Positions 1-6,923 of a stretch of 44,742 bases of DNA are shown piece after piece. The position numbers and the translations under genes were made by a program. Source of the DNA: Streptomyces longisporoflavus (GTDB lineage Bacteria; Actinomycetota; Actinomycetes; Streptomycetales; Streptomycetaceae); the NCBI RefSeq assembly GCF_014649775.1, contig NZ_BMTR01000040.1, forward strand, positions 1 to 44,742, given 5' to 3'. Within the stretch, counting starts at the first letter, position 1. Every line of letters begins with the position of its first letter. The notes beneath the pieces are model-generated. The model saw only the letters and a program-made list of their open reading frames with translations, was not told the DNA's origin and did not search any database.

Positions 1-59
1 ACGTCGGCATCATCGGCATGCTGATCCTCACGCGCTGGTGGGACTTCTGGACCAGCTGA
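1..59 (+). CDS. C-terminal end of a probable membrane protein (partial)
   Basis: The frame starting at base 3 is open from the left edge to a TGA at 57-59 and encodes 18 residues ending LILTRWWDFWTS. The stretch is hydrophobic and then aromatic and basic, as at the end of a transmembrane helix. The family cannot be named from so little. It runs in the same direction as the melC genes that follow. Confidence 0.45.
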   Translation, partial: VGIIGMLILTRWWDFWTS

Positions 60-60
60 C

Positions 61-82
61 GGGGCGGGGCGGGGCGGGGCGG
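61..82 (+). repeat. (GGGGC)x4 G-run, possible G-quadruplex
   Basis: Directly after the preceding stop codon there are four tandem GGGGC units followed by GG. Four G4 tracts separated by single C bases meet the usual pattern for a G-quadruplex in DNA or RNA. The run is on the sense strand, about 40 nt upstream of the melC1 start. If transcription comes from upstream it lies in the melC leader RNA. The sequence is seen; folding is inferred. Confidence 0.6.
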
Positions 83-123
83 AACCGATCGACGACTCGT
101 ATCGAACTGCCGGGGAGACAGCG

Positions 124-567
124 GTGGGCAAAGAAGCGGCGGCCGAAAGGCCGGGCGAGGGACGATTCACCCGGCGGGTCACGATGCGCGGCCTCATCGC
201 GTTCGGCGTCGCGTCCGTGACGGCGCCGGCCGCCCTCCTCTGGCCGACCCGGCACGCGGCCGGAGACCGTACGACCGACGACCGGGGCTCGGGCGCGGGC
301 GCGTTCGACGACCGGGGCTCGGGCGCGTTCGACGAGATGTACGAGGGCCGGCACATCCGGGGCGCGAGAGTCGCCGGTGGCCGGCAAGACGAGGGCGCCG
401 CCTGGGAGATCACCGTCGACGGCCGCCCCCTGCACCTCATGCGGCGCGCCGACGGCGGATATCTGAGCATGGTCGACCACTACCAGTCGTATCCGACGCC
501 CCTCATCGCCACCCGCAGAGCGGTGGACGAACTCGGCCCCGGCCAGCAGCTGCGCGACAACGCCTGA
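124..567 (+). CDS. melC1: MelC1-type tyrosinase cofactor (copper-transfer caddie protein)
   Basis: 147 residues. MelC1 proteins bind apo-tyrosinase, supply copper to its active site and carry it out of the cell through the Tat pathway. A twin-arginine signal (TRRVTMRG followed by a hydrophobic stretch) lies near residues 17-40. The C-terminal half, from FDEMYEGRHIRG through VDGRPLHLMRRADGGYLSMVDHYQSYPTP, is the MelC1 core. It is poorer in histidine than well-known MelC1 proteins. Residues about 50-70 contain a 10-residue repeat (DDRGSGA) from a duplication in the DNA. The GTG start has a GGGGAG site 6 nt upstream. melC2 follows after 38 nt, so the two form the usual operon. It could equally be a second-copy melD1-type gene. 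Confidence 0.88.
   Translation: MGKEAAAERPGEGRFTRRVTMRGLIAFGVASVTAPAALLWPTRHAAGDRTTDDRGSGAGAFDDRGSGAFDEMYEGRHIRGARVAGGRQDEGAAWEITVDGRPLHLMRRADGGYLSMVDHYQSYPTPLIATRRAVDELGPGQQLRDNA
277..327 (+). repeat. 30-bp-period direct repeat inside melC1
   Basis: The 21-base unit beginning GACGACCGGGGCTCG occurs at 277-297 and again at 307-327. It encodes a repeated DDRGSGA between the signal peptide and the folded domain. The period is ten codons, so the frame is kept. It looks like a recent slippage duplication in a linker. Confidence 0.85.
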
Positions 568-605
568 GCACTGCCCCGCACATCGCACCGGAGGAGCGCA
601 CCGAA

Positions 606-1478
606 GTGGTCTACACGCGCAAGAACCAGGCCCGGCTCACCAGCACCGAGAAGCGCCGCTTCGTCAACGCCCTGCTCGAACTCAAACGCAAGGGCCAGTA
701 CGACGAGTTCGTCCGCACGCACATCGAGCACTACGTCTCCGACGGGGAGAGCGGACTGCGGGTGGCCCACATGACGCCCTCCTTCCTGCCCTGGCACCGC
801 AGGTTCCTGCTGGAGTTCGAGCGGGCCCTCCAGCGGGTGGACTCCTCGGTGTCCGTCCCGTACTGGGACTGGACGGTGGACAGGAAACCGAGCTCATCGC
901 TCTGGGGCAGCGGCCTCATGGGCGGCAATGGACGCCGCTCCGACCGGCAGGTCATGACCGGCCCTTTCGCCCGCAGGAACGGGCACTGGACCATCAAGGA
1001 AGGGGCGACGGCCGGCGACTTCCTCATGCGCGACTTCGGCCGGCCGGACAACCCGATCGCGCTGCCCACCAAGGCGGAACTGGCCAGGGCCATGCGCGAC
1101 CCGGTCTACGACACACCGCCCTGGGACTCCACGTCCGCCAAGGGCTACCGCAACAAGCTGGAGGGATGGACGTCCCGCTCCGGCAACGCCAAGTGGCGCA
1201 ACCACAACCGCGTCCACCGCTGGGTGGGCGGGCACATGCTCGGCGGCGCGTCGGTCAACGACCCCGTCTTCTGGCTGAACCACGCCTTCGTGGACCTGCT
1301 GTGGGACCGCTGGCGGGCGCGGCATCCCCGCTCGGCGCCCTATCTGCCCGCCGAACCGACGGGCGCGGACAACGGCCCGCTGCACGGCCACGTCGCCGCC
1401 CGCCACGAGGCGATGCCGCCGTGGGGCGTGACGCCGGACGAACTGCTCAGCCATCGAGGCATCTACCGCTACGGGTGA
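606..1478 (+). CDS. melC2: tyrosinase (type-3 copper monophenol oxidase)
   Basis: 290 residues. Oxidises monophenols to o-diphenols and then to o-quinones (EC 1.14.18.1), the first steps of melanin formation. All six copper ligands of the Streptomyces enzyme are visible: CuA H39, H55 and H64 (VRTHI, VAHMTP, LPWHRRF) and CuB H200, H204 and H226 (NHNRVHRW, WLNHAF). The CuB numbering is shifted by ten relative to the S. castaneoglobisporus enzyme as I remember it. There is no signal peptide, so export should depend on MelC1. The GTG start has GGAGGAG 9 nt upstream. It is slightly longer than the usual 273 residues. A hairpin at 1575-1609 ends the operon. Confidence 0.95.
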   Translation: MVYTRKNQARLTSTEKRRFVNALLELKRKGQYDEFVRTHIEHYVSDGESGLRVAHMTPSFLPWHRRFLLEFERALQRVDSSVSVPYWDWTVDRKPSSSLWGSGLMGGNGRRSDRQVMTGPFARRNGHWTIKEGATAGDFLMRDFGRPDNPIALPTKAELARAMRDPVYDTPPWDSTSAKGYRNKLEGWTSRSGNAKWRNHNRVHRWVGGHMLGGASVNDPVFWLNHAFVDLLWDRWRARHPRSAPYLPAEPTGADNGPLHGHVAARHEAMPPWGVTPDELLSHRGIYRYG

Positions 1479-1566
1479 CCGCGCGCTGCCTTCGGCACAG
1501 GTGAGCGCCCGCCGCCTTTCGCTACGGGTGACCGCCCGCCGCTATACGGGTGACCGCCCGCCGCCA
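1467..1566 (+). repeat. duplicated stop-codon context after melC2
   Basis: The melC2 end, TACGGGTGACCGC, recurs at about 1523 and 1545, each copy followed by GCCCGCCG or a near match. A degenerate copy (GGTGAGCGCCCGCCG) sits at 1500-1514. Each copy brings its own TGA. The region reads as an imperfect tandem amplification of the gene's last codons and downstream flank. Confidence 0.75.
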
Positions 1567-1574
1567 GGCATCAC

Positions 1575-1609
1575 AAAGCCCCCGGTGGTCCGTGACCGCC
1601 GGGGGCTTT
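1575..1609. terminator. bidirectional terminator between melC2 and the chaplin gene
   Basis: AAAGCCCCCGGTGGTC, a three-base loop, then GACCGCCGGGGGCTTT form a 16-bp stem with one G-U pair. It lies between convergent genes and has an A run on one side and a T run on the other, so it suits both directions. Confidence 0.85.
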
Positions 1610-1621
1610 CGCATGAGGGGA

Positions 1622-1915
1622 TCAGCCGCCGTAGCCGCCGTGGCCGCCCGGCTTGCCGTGGTGGCCGTGACCGCCGTCGGCGTTCACGCAGGTGTTGCCG
1701 AACGCCGGGTTCAGCAGCCCGATGACGTCCACAGTGTTGCCGCACAGGTTGACCGGGACGTGGACCGGGACCTGGACGAGGTTGCCCGAAAGGACACCGG
1801 GCGAGCCGACGGCCGCAGCTTCGGCGCCCGCGTCCGCCATGGCCATTCCGGTGCCACTGAGCACCACGGCGCCCGTGCCGAGGGCAACAGCGGCTGCCTT
1901 CGCGATGCGAGACAT
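1622..1915 (-). CDS. short chaplin with a His/Gly/Tyr-rich C-terminal tail
   Basis: 97 residues, beginning MSRIAKAAAVAL. A perfect AAAGGAG lies just upstream of this ATG, which decides the start over longer frames. Chaplins are secreted amyloid-forming proteins that coat aerial hyphae and spores. A signal peptide of about 27 residues ends at AMA. It is followed by one chaplin domain: GSPGVLSGNLVQVPVHVPVN, then CGNTVDVIGLLNPAFGNTC with the two cysteines of the ChpD-H type. The domain most resembles ChpH. Unlike the short chaplins I know, it continues into GGHGHHGKPGGHGGYGG. The only tyrosine in the protein is near the end of that tail. It is convergent with the tyrosinase operon. Confidence 0.93.
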   Translation of the reverse strand: MSRIAKAAAVALGTGAVVLSGTGMAMADAGAEAAAVGSPGVLSGNLVQVPVHVPVNLCGNTVDVIGLLNPAFGNTCVNADGGHGHHGKPGGHGGYGG

Positions 1916-2074
1916 CACGTTCTCCTTTGAATTGACGACTACCGCCGCACGTACGCGGCCGTACTGTCCCTTCAACGGCGTCACGGTCTGCAGGTAACGG
2001 CACTGATCGGTACATCATTGGTGAAATCGTCTGAGAGCCCGTGTCCAGTGCTCCCCCGAGCCGTTGCGCATCAC

Positions 2075-2344
2075 ATGATCTCAACACGACGAATGGCCGC
2101 CGCCTTCGCTCTCGCCGTCGGTGCCTCCGCCCTGGCCGCGCCCGCCGCGAACGCCGCCATCTCCCCCACCGACCTGGTCGACTCGCTCGCCATGAGCGGG
2201 ATCCCAAAGGAGCAGCAGGACGAACTGCCGACCGTGACCAGCCAGCTCAACGGGCTGAACGAGTTGCACGAGCTGAACCAGCTGCACCAGCTGACCGACA
2301 TGGCGGCGCCGGTCATGGGGCTGCTGCCCGCGATCGAGCCGTAG
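2075..2344 (+). CDS. small secreted protein of unknown function
   Basis: 89 residues from the ATG at 2075 (MISTRRMAAAF). Other possible starts are in-frame TTG 2018, GTG 2021 and ATG 2093; none has a convincing ribosome site, so the start is uncertain. A signal peptide ends near ANAA. The mature part of about 60 residues has a leucine-rich run, LNGLNELHELNQLHQLTD, with hydrophobic residues every three or four positions, suggesting an amphipathic helix. It ends LLPAIEP. Similar small secreted proteins are common in Streptomyces but I know no function. It is divergent from the chaplin gene, which hints at a surface role. Confidence 0.75.
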   Translation: MISTRRMAAAFALAVGASALAAPAANAAISPTDLVDSLAMSGIPKEQQDELPTVTSQLNGLNELHELNQLHQLTDMAAPVMGLLPAIEP

Positions 2345-2396
2345 ACACGCGGCGCCGTAGAGGCACGGCAAAGAGGCAGGGTGAAGAGGTGAAGAG

Positions 2397-2433
2397 GCAG
2401 GGTCGGGCCCTCGGGAGTCCGGCCCTGCTTTTA
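2397..2433 (+). terminator. intrinsic terminator
   Basis: GCAGGGTCGGGC and its near-complement GTCCGGCCCTGC form an imperfect 12-bp stem followed by TTTT. It ends the transcript of the small secreted protein. Confidence 0.75.
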
Positions 2434-2511
2434 ATTCCCGTGACCGTGCCGGGTACCGCTCACTACACTCGCCGGACATCGATCAGTCAGCCGAGCGAGG
2501 GGAGCCGGGCC

Positions 2512-2586
2512 ATGCGTCACCGCACAGCCGTCCGTACTCCCCGTTCGCGGTTCGACGTGATCCTGGTGTCTTCGCCCGCGCGGTAA
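2512..2586 (+). CDS. candidate 24-residue leader peptide
   Basis: An ATG at 2512 with a GAGGGGAG site 7-14 nt upstream opens a 24-codon frame (MRHRTAVRTPRSRF, then DVILVSSPAR) ending in TAA at 2584. It is too short to be an ordinary gene. The Arg-rich start and the RVSSA-like end recall the short actinobacterial leader peptides that precede regulated genes, but it has no cysteines and the match is loose. It lies 166 nt before the EF-G paralogue and after the upstream terminator, so it would be the first frame of that transcript. Translation is inferred. Confidence 0.4.
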   Translation: MRHRTAVRTPRSRFDVILVSSPAR

Positions 2587-2661
2587 CGGCTGCGCGGCCG
2601 TCACCGCTCCACCGCGGCGAACACCGGACCGGCACTCACTGGCCGACCCCTTTTTCCTTCC

Positions 2662-2706
2662 TGACGCCCGTCACGCCCGTCACGCCGGTCACGCCCATCA
2701 CGCCCG
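2662..2706 (+). repeat. five 9-bp tandem repeats (TCACGCCCG type)
   Basis: Five consecutive 9-base units: TGACGCCCG, TCACGCCCG, TCACGCCGG, TCACGCCCA and TCACGCCCG. They follow a CCCCTTTTT tract and end 46 nt before the EF-G paralogue. Copy number in such arrays often varies between strains. Confidence 0.85.
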
Positions 2707-2752
2707 GAAATCGCGCTGCCCTGCCCCGCATCACACCGAAAGGCCCCGGGCC

Positions 2753-4825
2753 ATGCGCACCAACTCCCGACCCCTGCCGTCCCGTTCCTCCGCCGACGTC
2801 CGCAACATCGGCATCCTCGCCCACGTCGACGCCGGGAAGACCACCGTCACCGAACGGATCCTGTTCCTGACCGGCGCCACCCACAAGAGAGGCGAGGTCC
2901 ATGACGGCACGACCGTCACCGACTTCGACACGCAGGAACGCGACCGCGGGATCACCATCTTCGCCGCGGCCGTCAGCTGCGCGTGGGACGGCCACCGGAT
3001 CAACCTGATCGACACTCCCGGTCACGTCGACTTCGCCGACGAGGTCGAGCGCTCGCTGCGGGTGCTCGACGGCGCGGTCGCGGTGTTCGACGCCGTCGCC
3101 GGGGTCGAGCCGCAGAGCGAGTCGGTGTGGCGCCAGGCCGATCGGTACGACGTGCCGCGTATCGCGTTCGTCAACAAGCTGGACCGGGCGGGCGCCGATC
3201 TCGACACGGCGGTCGCGTCGATACGGGAACGCCTGCACACGGCCCCGCTGGTGGTACAGCTGCCGATCGGGCAGGAGGACGGGTTCACCGGCGTCGTGGA
3301 CCTGCTGCGCATGCGTGCTTCTGTCTGGCACACGCCCGATGGGTCGTACGACGTGATCCCGATCCCCGAGGCCCTGCGCGAGGAGGCGCTGCGGCGTCGG
3401 CACCTCCTTGAGGAGACGGTGGCGGAGCTGCACGCCGCGGCGATGGAGGAGTACTGCGCGACGTCGGCGCTCTCCACCTCGGCTCTGGCCTCGGCGCTGC
3501 GCGATCTCACGCTCAGCGGCGAGGGCCTGGTGGTGCTCTGCGGTTCCGCCTACCGCAACCGCGGCATCGAACCGCTCCTTGAGGCCGTCGTGGCGTACCT
3601 GCCGTCGCCGGTGGACGTGCCCGCGGTGCGCGGAACCCTGGACGGCGCCGTGCGGGAGCGTGCCGCGGACCCCGCGGCGCCGTTCGCGGGCCTTGCCTTC
3701 AAGGTGAACGCGACGGCGACCGGGCGCCTTACGTATCTGCGCGTGTATTCGGGAACGATCACGAAGGGAGACACAGTGATGGACGCGGGCACGGGCCGCA
3801 CCGAGCGGATCGGCCGGATCCTGCGCGTACAGGCCGACCGCCACGCCGAACTGGACCGGGCGACGGCCGGCGACATCGTGGCCGTGGTGGGCCTGAAGAC
3901 GGCACGCGCCGGTACGACGCTGTGCTCTCCCGCGGCGCCCCTGATCCTCGAACCGCCCACGGTGGCGGCGTCGGTGGTCTCCGTGGCGGTGGAGGCCCAC
4001 AGGACGGTGGACACGGGCCGCCTCTCGTCGGCCCTCGCCCACCTGGTCGAGGAGGATCCCTCACTGGCGGTGCGGGTCGATCGCGAGACGGGCCAGACCG
4101 TCCTTTCCGGCATGGGTGAACTGCATCTGGAGGTCGCCGTGGAGAAGATCCGCCGCGCCCACGGCATCGGGGTCGGCGTGGGCCGCCCGCAGGTGTCGTA
4201 CCGCGAAACGGTCGTCCGAGGGGTGTCGGACCTCGTGTACCGGCACGTGAAGCAGGACGGCGGCGCGGGTCAGTTCGCGCACGTGGTCATCGACGTCGAG
4301 CGCTTGGAGGAACACACGTTCACCTTCACCTCCACGGTGACCGGGGGCCGGGTGCCGCAGGAGTACGTCCGCGCGGTGGAGGCGGGTTGCCGCGACGCGC
4401 TCGCCGAGGGCCCCATCGGCGGCCATCCGGTGACGGGCCTGCGGGTGACGCTGACCGACGGCTCGACGCACTCCAAGGACTCCTCGGAGATGGCGTTCCG
4501 TACGGCGGGCAGATTCGCCCTGCGTACGGCACTGCAGTCGGCTGTCATGCAACTCCTCGAACCGGTCGTGGAGTTGACGGCGACGGTGCCGGACGATGCG
4601 GTCGGCACCGTACTCGGCGACCTGGCGTCACGCCGCGGCCGAGTCACGAACTCGACCACGCGGTCGGGCACGGCCACGATCACGGCAACGGTGCCACTGG
4701 CCGAACTATTCGGCTACGCATCCCGCCTACGCAGCCGCACCCAGGGCCGCGGCACCTTCACGACGCGACCACTGGGGTACGCGGCGGCGCCGACGGGGGT
4801 CACGACCGCGACGCCGGCCCGGTAG
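2753..4825 (+). CDS. elongation factor G paralogue (EF-G2 / FusB type)
   Basis: 690 residues, close to the 700 of true EF-G. GTPase motifs: AHVDAGKTT at 23-31 (G1), RGIT near 65-68, DTPGH at 87-91 (G3) and NKLD at 141-144 (G4). Domain II follows. GMGELHLEV marks domain III, and GGAGQFAHVVIDV and GGRVPQEYVRAVEAG mark domain IV. The VEPQSESVWRQADRYDVPR segment follows EF-G and not TetM/OtrA, which argues against a tetracycline ribosomal-protection protein, although that class is related. The housekeeping fusA normally sits in the str operon; this stand-alone copy is probably the second EF-G of streptomycetes, with an unclear role in translocation, recycling or stress. AAAGG precedes the ATG. 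Confidence 0.88.
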   Translation: MRTNSRPLPSRSSADVRNIGILAHVDAGKTTVTERILFLTGATHKRGEVHDGTTVTDFDTQERDRGITIFAAAVSCAWDGHRINLIDTPGHVDFADEVERSLRVLDGAVAVFDAVAGVEPQSESVWRQADRYDVPRIAFVNKLDRAGADLDTAVASIRERLHTAPLVVQLPIGQEDGFTGVVDLLRMRASVWHTPDGSYDVIPIPEALREEALRRRHLLEETVAELHAAAMEEYCATSALSTSALASALRDLTLSGEGLVVLCGSAYRNRGIEPLLEAVVAYLPSPVDVPAVRGTLDGAVRERAADPAAPFAGLAFKVNATATGRLTYLRVYSGTITKGDTVMDAGTGRTERIGRILRVQADRHAELDRATAGDIVAVVGLKTARAGTTLCSPAAPLILEPPTVAASVVSVAVEAHRTVDTGRLSSALAHLVEEDPSLAVRVDRETGQTVLSGMGELHLEVAVEKIRRAHGIGVGVGRPQVSYRETVVRGVSDLVYRHVKQDGGAGQFAHVVIDVERLEEHTFTFTSTVTGGRVPQEYVRAVEAGCRDALAEGPIGGHPVTGLRVTLTDGSTHSKDSSEMAFRTAGRFALRTALQSAVMQLLEPVVELTATVPDDAVGTVLGDLASRRGRVTNSTTRSGTATITATVPLAELFGYASRLRSRTQGRGTFTTRPLGYAAAPTGVTTATPAR

Positions 4826-4852
4826 CGACCTGACGTAGACCGAAGCGAAAAA

Positions 4853-4886
4853 AGGTGGGGCCCGGCTCCAGAGCCGGGCCCCACCT
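4853..4886 (-). terminator. strong terminator oriented for ychF
   Basis: A perfect 15-bp stem (AGGTGGGGCCCGGCT and its complement) with a 4-nt loop. On the minus strand it is followed by TTTTTT (plus-strand AAAAAA at 4848-4853), so it is a full intrinsic terminator for ychF. The hairpin can also stop the convergent EF-G paralogue. Confidence 0.9.
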
Positions 4887-4935
4887 GAACCACGCCTTCG
4901 CCATATCCACCGACGTGGCGTATCGCTTCAGCCGC

Positions 4936-6024
4936 TCACACGTTGAAGCGGAACTCCACAACATCCCCGTCCTGCATCACATACTCCTTGCCCTCCATGC
5001 GCGCCTTGCCCTTCGCGCGGGCCTCTGCGACCGAGCCGACCTCGACCAGGTCGTCGAAGGAGATGACCTCCGCCTTGATGAAGCCCTTCTGGAAGTCCGT
5101 GTGGATGACGCCCGCGGCCTCGGGGGCCGTGGCGCCCTGCGGGATCGTCCAGGCGCGGGATTCCTTGGGGCCGGCCGTGAGGTAGGTCTGCAGGCCCAGG
5201 GTGCGGAAGCCCACGTGGGCCAGGGTGGCGAGGCCGGGTTCTTCCTGGCCCACCGACTGGAGGAGTTCCAGTGCCTCTTCCTCGTCCAGCTCCGCGAGGT
5301 CCGACTCCAGCTTGGCGTTGAGGAAGATCGCCTCCGCGGGGGCGACCAGCGCGCTCTGGGCGGCCTTGAACTCGTCGTCCGTCAGCTCGTCCTCGTCCAC
5401 GTTGAAGACGTAGAGGAAGGGCTTGGTGGTGAGGAGGTGCAGGTCGTGGAGGAGTTCCTCGTTGCCCGAGCCCTGGACGATGCCCGCCGAGAAGAGCGTG
5501 TCGCCCCGCTCCAGGATCTCCTTGGCCTCTTCCACCGCCTTCACCTTCGGGGCGATGTCCTTCTTGATGCGCGATTCCTTCTGGAGGCGCGGGAGAACCT
5601 TCTCGATCGTCTGGAGGTCCGCGAGGATCAGCTCCGTGTTGATCGTCTCGATGTCGTCCTTGGGCGAGACCTTGCCGTCCACGTGCACGACGTTCTCGTC
5701 CTTGAACGCGCGGATGACCTGGCAGATCGCGTCCGACTCGCGGATGTTCGCCAGGAACTTGTTGCCCAGGCCCTCACCCTCGCTCGCGCCGCGCACGATG
5801 CCCGCGATGTCGACGAAGTCGACCGTGGCGGGCAGGATCTTCTGCGAGGAGAAGATTTCCGCCAGTTTCGTGAGGCGGGGGTCCGGGACGCCGACCACGC
5901 CGACATTCGGCTCGATCGTGGCGAACGGATAGTTGGCCGCAAGCACGTCGTTCTTGGTCAGGGCGTTGAACAGGGTCGACTTGCCGACATTGGGCAGACC
6001 GACGATTCCGATCGTGAGCGACAC
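4936..6024 (-). CDS. ychF: redox-responsive ATPase YchF (Obg family)
   Basis: 362 residues, the usual YchF length, from the GTG at 6024 (VSLTIGIVGLPNVGKST) with GGAAG upstream. YchF/OLA1 is a ribosome-associated P-loop protein of the Obg group that prefers ATP. Visible features: Walker A GLPNVGKST at about 8-16, the switch region ATIEPN, DIAGIVRGASEGEGLGNKFL (G3), NVDEDEL in place of the usual NKxD, and the C-terminal TGS domain ending YVMQDGDVVEFRFNV. It is monocistronic. The neighbour to the right is divergent. Confidence 0.95.
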   Translation of the reverse strand: MSLTIGIVGLPNVGKSTLFNALTKNDVLAANYPFATIEPNVGVVGVPDPRLTKLAEIFSSQKILPATVDFVDIAGIVRGASEGEGLGNKFLANIRESDAICQVIRAFKDENVVHVDGKVSPKDDIETINTELILADLQTIEKVLPRLQKESRIKKDIAPKVKAVEEAKEILERGDTLFSAGIVQGSGNEELLHDLHLLTTKPFLYVFNVDEDELTDDEFKAAQSALVAPAEAIFLNAKLESDLAELDEEEALELLQSVGQEEPGLATLAHVGFRTLGLQTYLTAGPKESRAWTIPQGATAPEAAGVIHTDFQKGFIKAEVISFDDLVEVGSVAEARAKGKARMEGKEYVMQDGDVVEFRFNV

Positions 6025-6209
6025 GTTGCGACTTCCCGTACGTGAGTGCTGTGGGTGGACGGCCCGAAGGGCCGGAGCGACCATGGGGCGATCCCCCAGT
6101 CTACGGCGTGCGGGCCACGCCCTCGTCGGCGTATCGCTCTCCTATCGAACGCATGGCCAAGGTCGGCCAAAGGGCGTGTCTCATGCCGGATTATCGGTAC
6201 GGCTCGACC

Positions 6210-6215
6210 TAGGTT
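6210..6215 (+). promoter_or_regulatory. -10 element TAGGTT, leaderless start of the DUF6542 gene
   Basis: TAGGTT ends 6 nt before the GTG start. A transcript starting the usual distance downstream would begin at or next to the start codon. Confidence 0.6.
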
Positions 6216-6221
6216 GGTCCG

Positions 6222-6881
6222 GTGGAGCAACACAGGACGCGTCCCCCTCAGCCTCCGGCCCGGCCGCGACGCACCGCGCCCCTGCCGCCGCAGGGCAGGT
6301 CCGGGCCCGCGCAGGGCAGGCCCGCCGAATCCGCGGCCGTCTACCGCGCCGCGTCCCGTCCCCGCCGCCCCGTTCCGCCCTTCGTACGCAAACTGCGCGC
6401 GATGCCGCTCTACCGCGCGCTGCGGGCCATGCCGAACCCACGCCTGACGGGGCTCGGCAGCGGGCTCTTCTGCGCCGCGGTGATGTTCCTGCTCGCCTGT
6501 CTGCTGTGGCTGCTCTTCGGCGGTTCGATCGTCGCGTACGGCGTGCTGTTCCTGCCCGTGAGCGCGCTGACCGCCCTGTGGGTGCGCCCCGCCGACCTGA
6601 TGACCGCGCCGGTGGCCGTGCCGATCGCGTTCGCCGTCGGGTTGCTGCCGATCTCGGGGGGCAGCGGGGGGTTCGGCGGGCAGCTCATGGGGCTGATCAC
6701 GTCCCTCGCGTTGCACGCGGGCTGGCTGTACGGCGGGACGCTCGTCGCCTGTTTCATCGTGATCGTGCGCAAGATCAAGCATCTGGCGCAGCGGCGGCGG
6801 GCGCGGCCGGTCAGCGGCGCGAAGCAGACCGGGGGGCGGATTCCCACCGCCCAGCGGCGGCGCGCAGCACCCGCCGAGTAG
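6222..6881 (+). CDS. DUF6542-type membrane protein
   Basis: 219 residues. The first 50 or so are rich in Pro, Arg and Gln and look disordered and cytoplasmic. Residues about 78-175 hold three to four hydrophobic segments (FCAAVMFLLACLLWLLFGG, AYGVLFLPVSALTALWV, PVAVPIAFAVGLLPISGG, LYGGTLVACFIVIV). A basic tail follows. The function is unknown. It is a core Streptomyces gene between ychF and ppgK. There is no Shine-Dalgarno site; a TAGGTT hexamer 6 nt upstream points to a leaderless mRNA and supports this GTG. Confidence 0.8.
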   Translation: MEQHRTRPPQPPARPRRTAPLPPQGRSGPAQGRPAESAAVYRAASRPRRPVPPFVRKLRAMPLYRALRAMPNPRLTGLGSGLFCAAVMFLLACLLWLLFGGSIVAYGVLFLPVSALTALWVRPADLMTAPVAVPIAFAVGLLPISGGSGGFGGQLMGLITSLALHAGWLYGGTLVACFIVIVRKIKHLAQRRRARPVSGAKQTGGRIPTAQRRRAAPAE

Positions 6882-6923
6882 CGACGTCGGTTCCGGTCCT
6901 CGCGGGCGGGGCTGCCATGGCTG

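Noticed and set aside
2636..4042. Long open frame of 468 codons on the minus strand across the EF-G gene
   Set aside because: Arg/Gly/His/Val-rich composition typical of the shadow frames that high-GC codon use creates; no recognisable domain, and the EF-G frame is clear.
2753..4825. Tetracycline ribosomal-protection protein (OtrA/TetM type)
   Set aside because: The VEPQSESVWRQADRYDVPR segment and the domain III/IV signatures follow EF-G, and the length is that of EF-G. No tetracycline efflux or biosynthesis genes are near.
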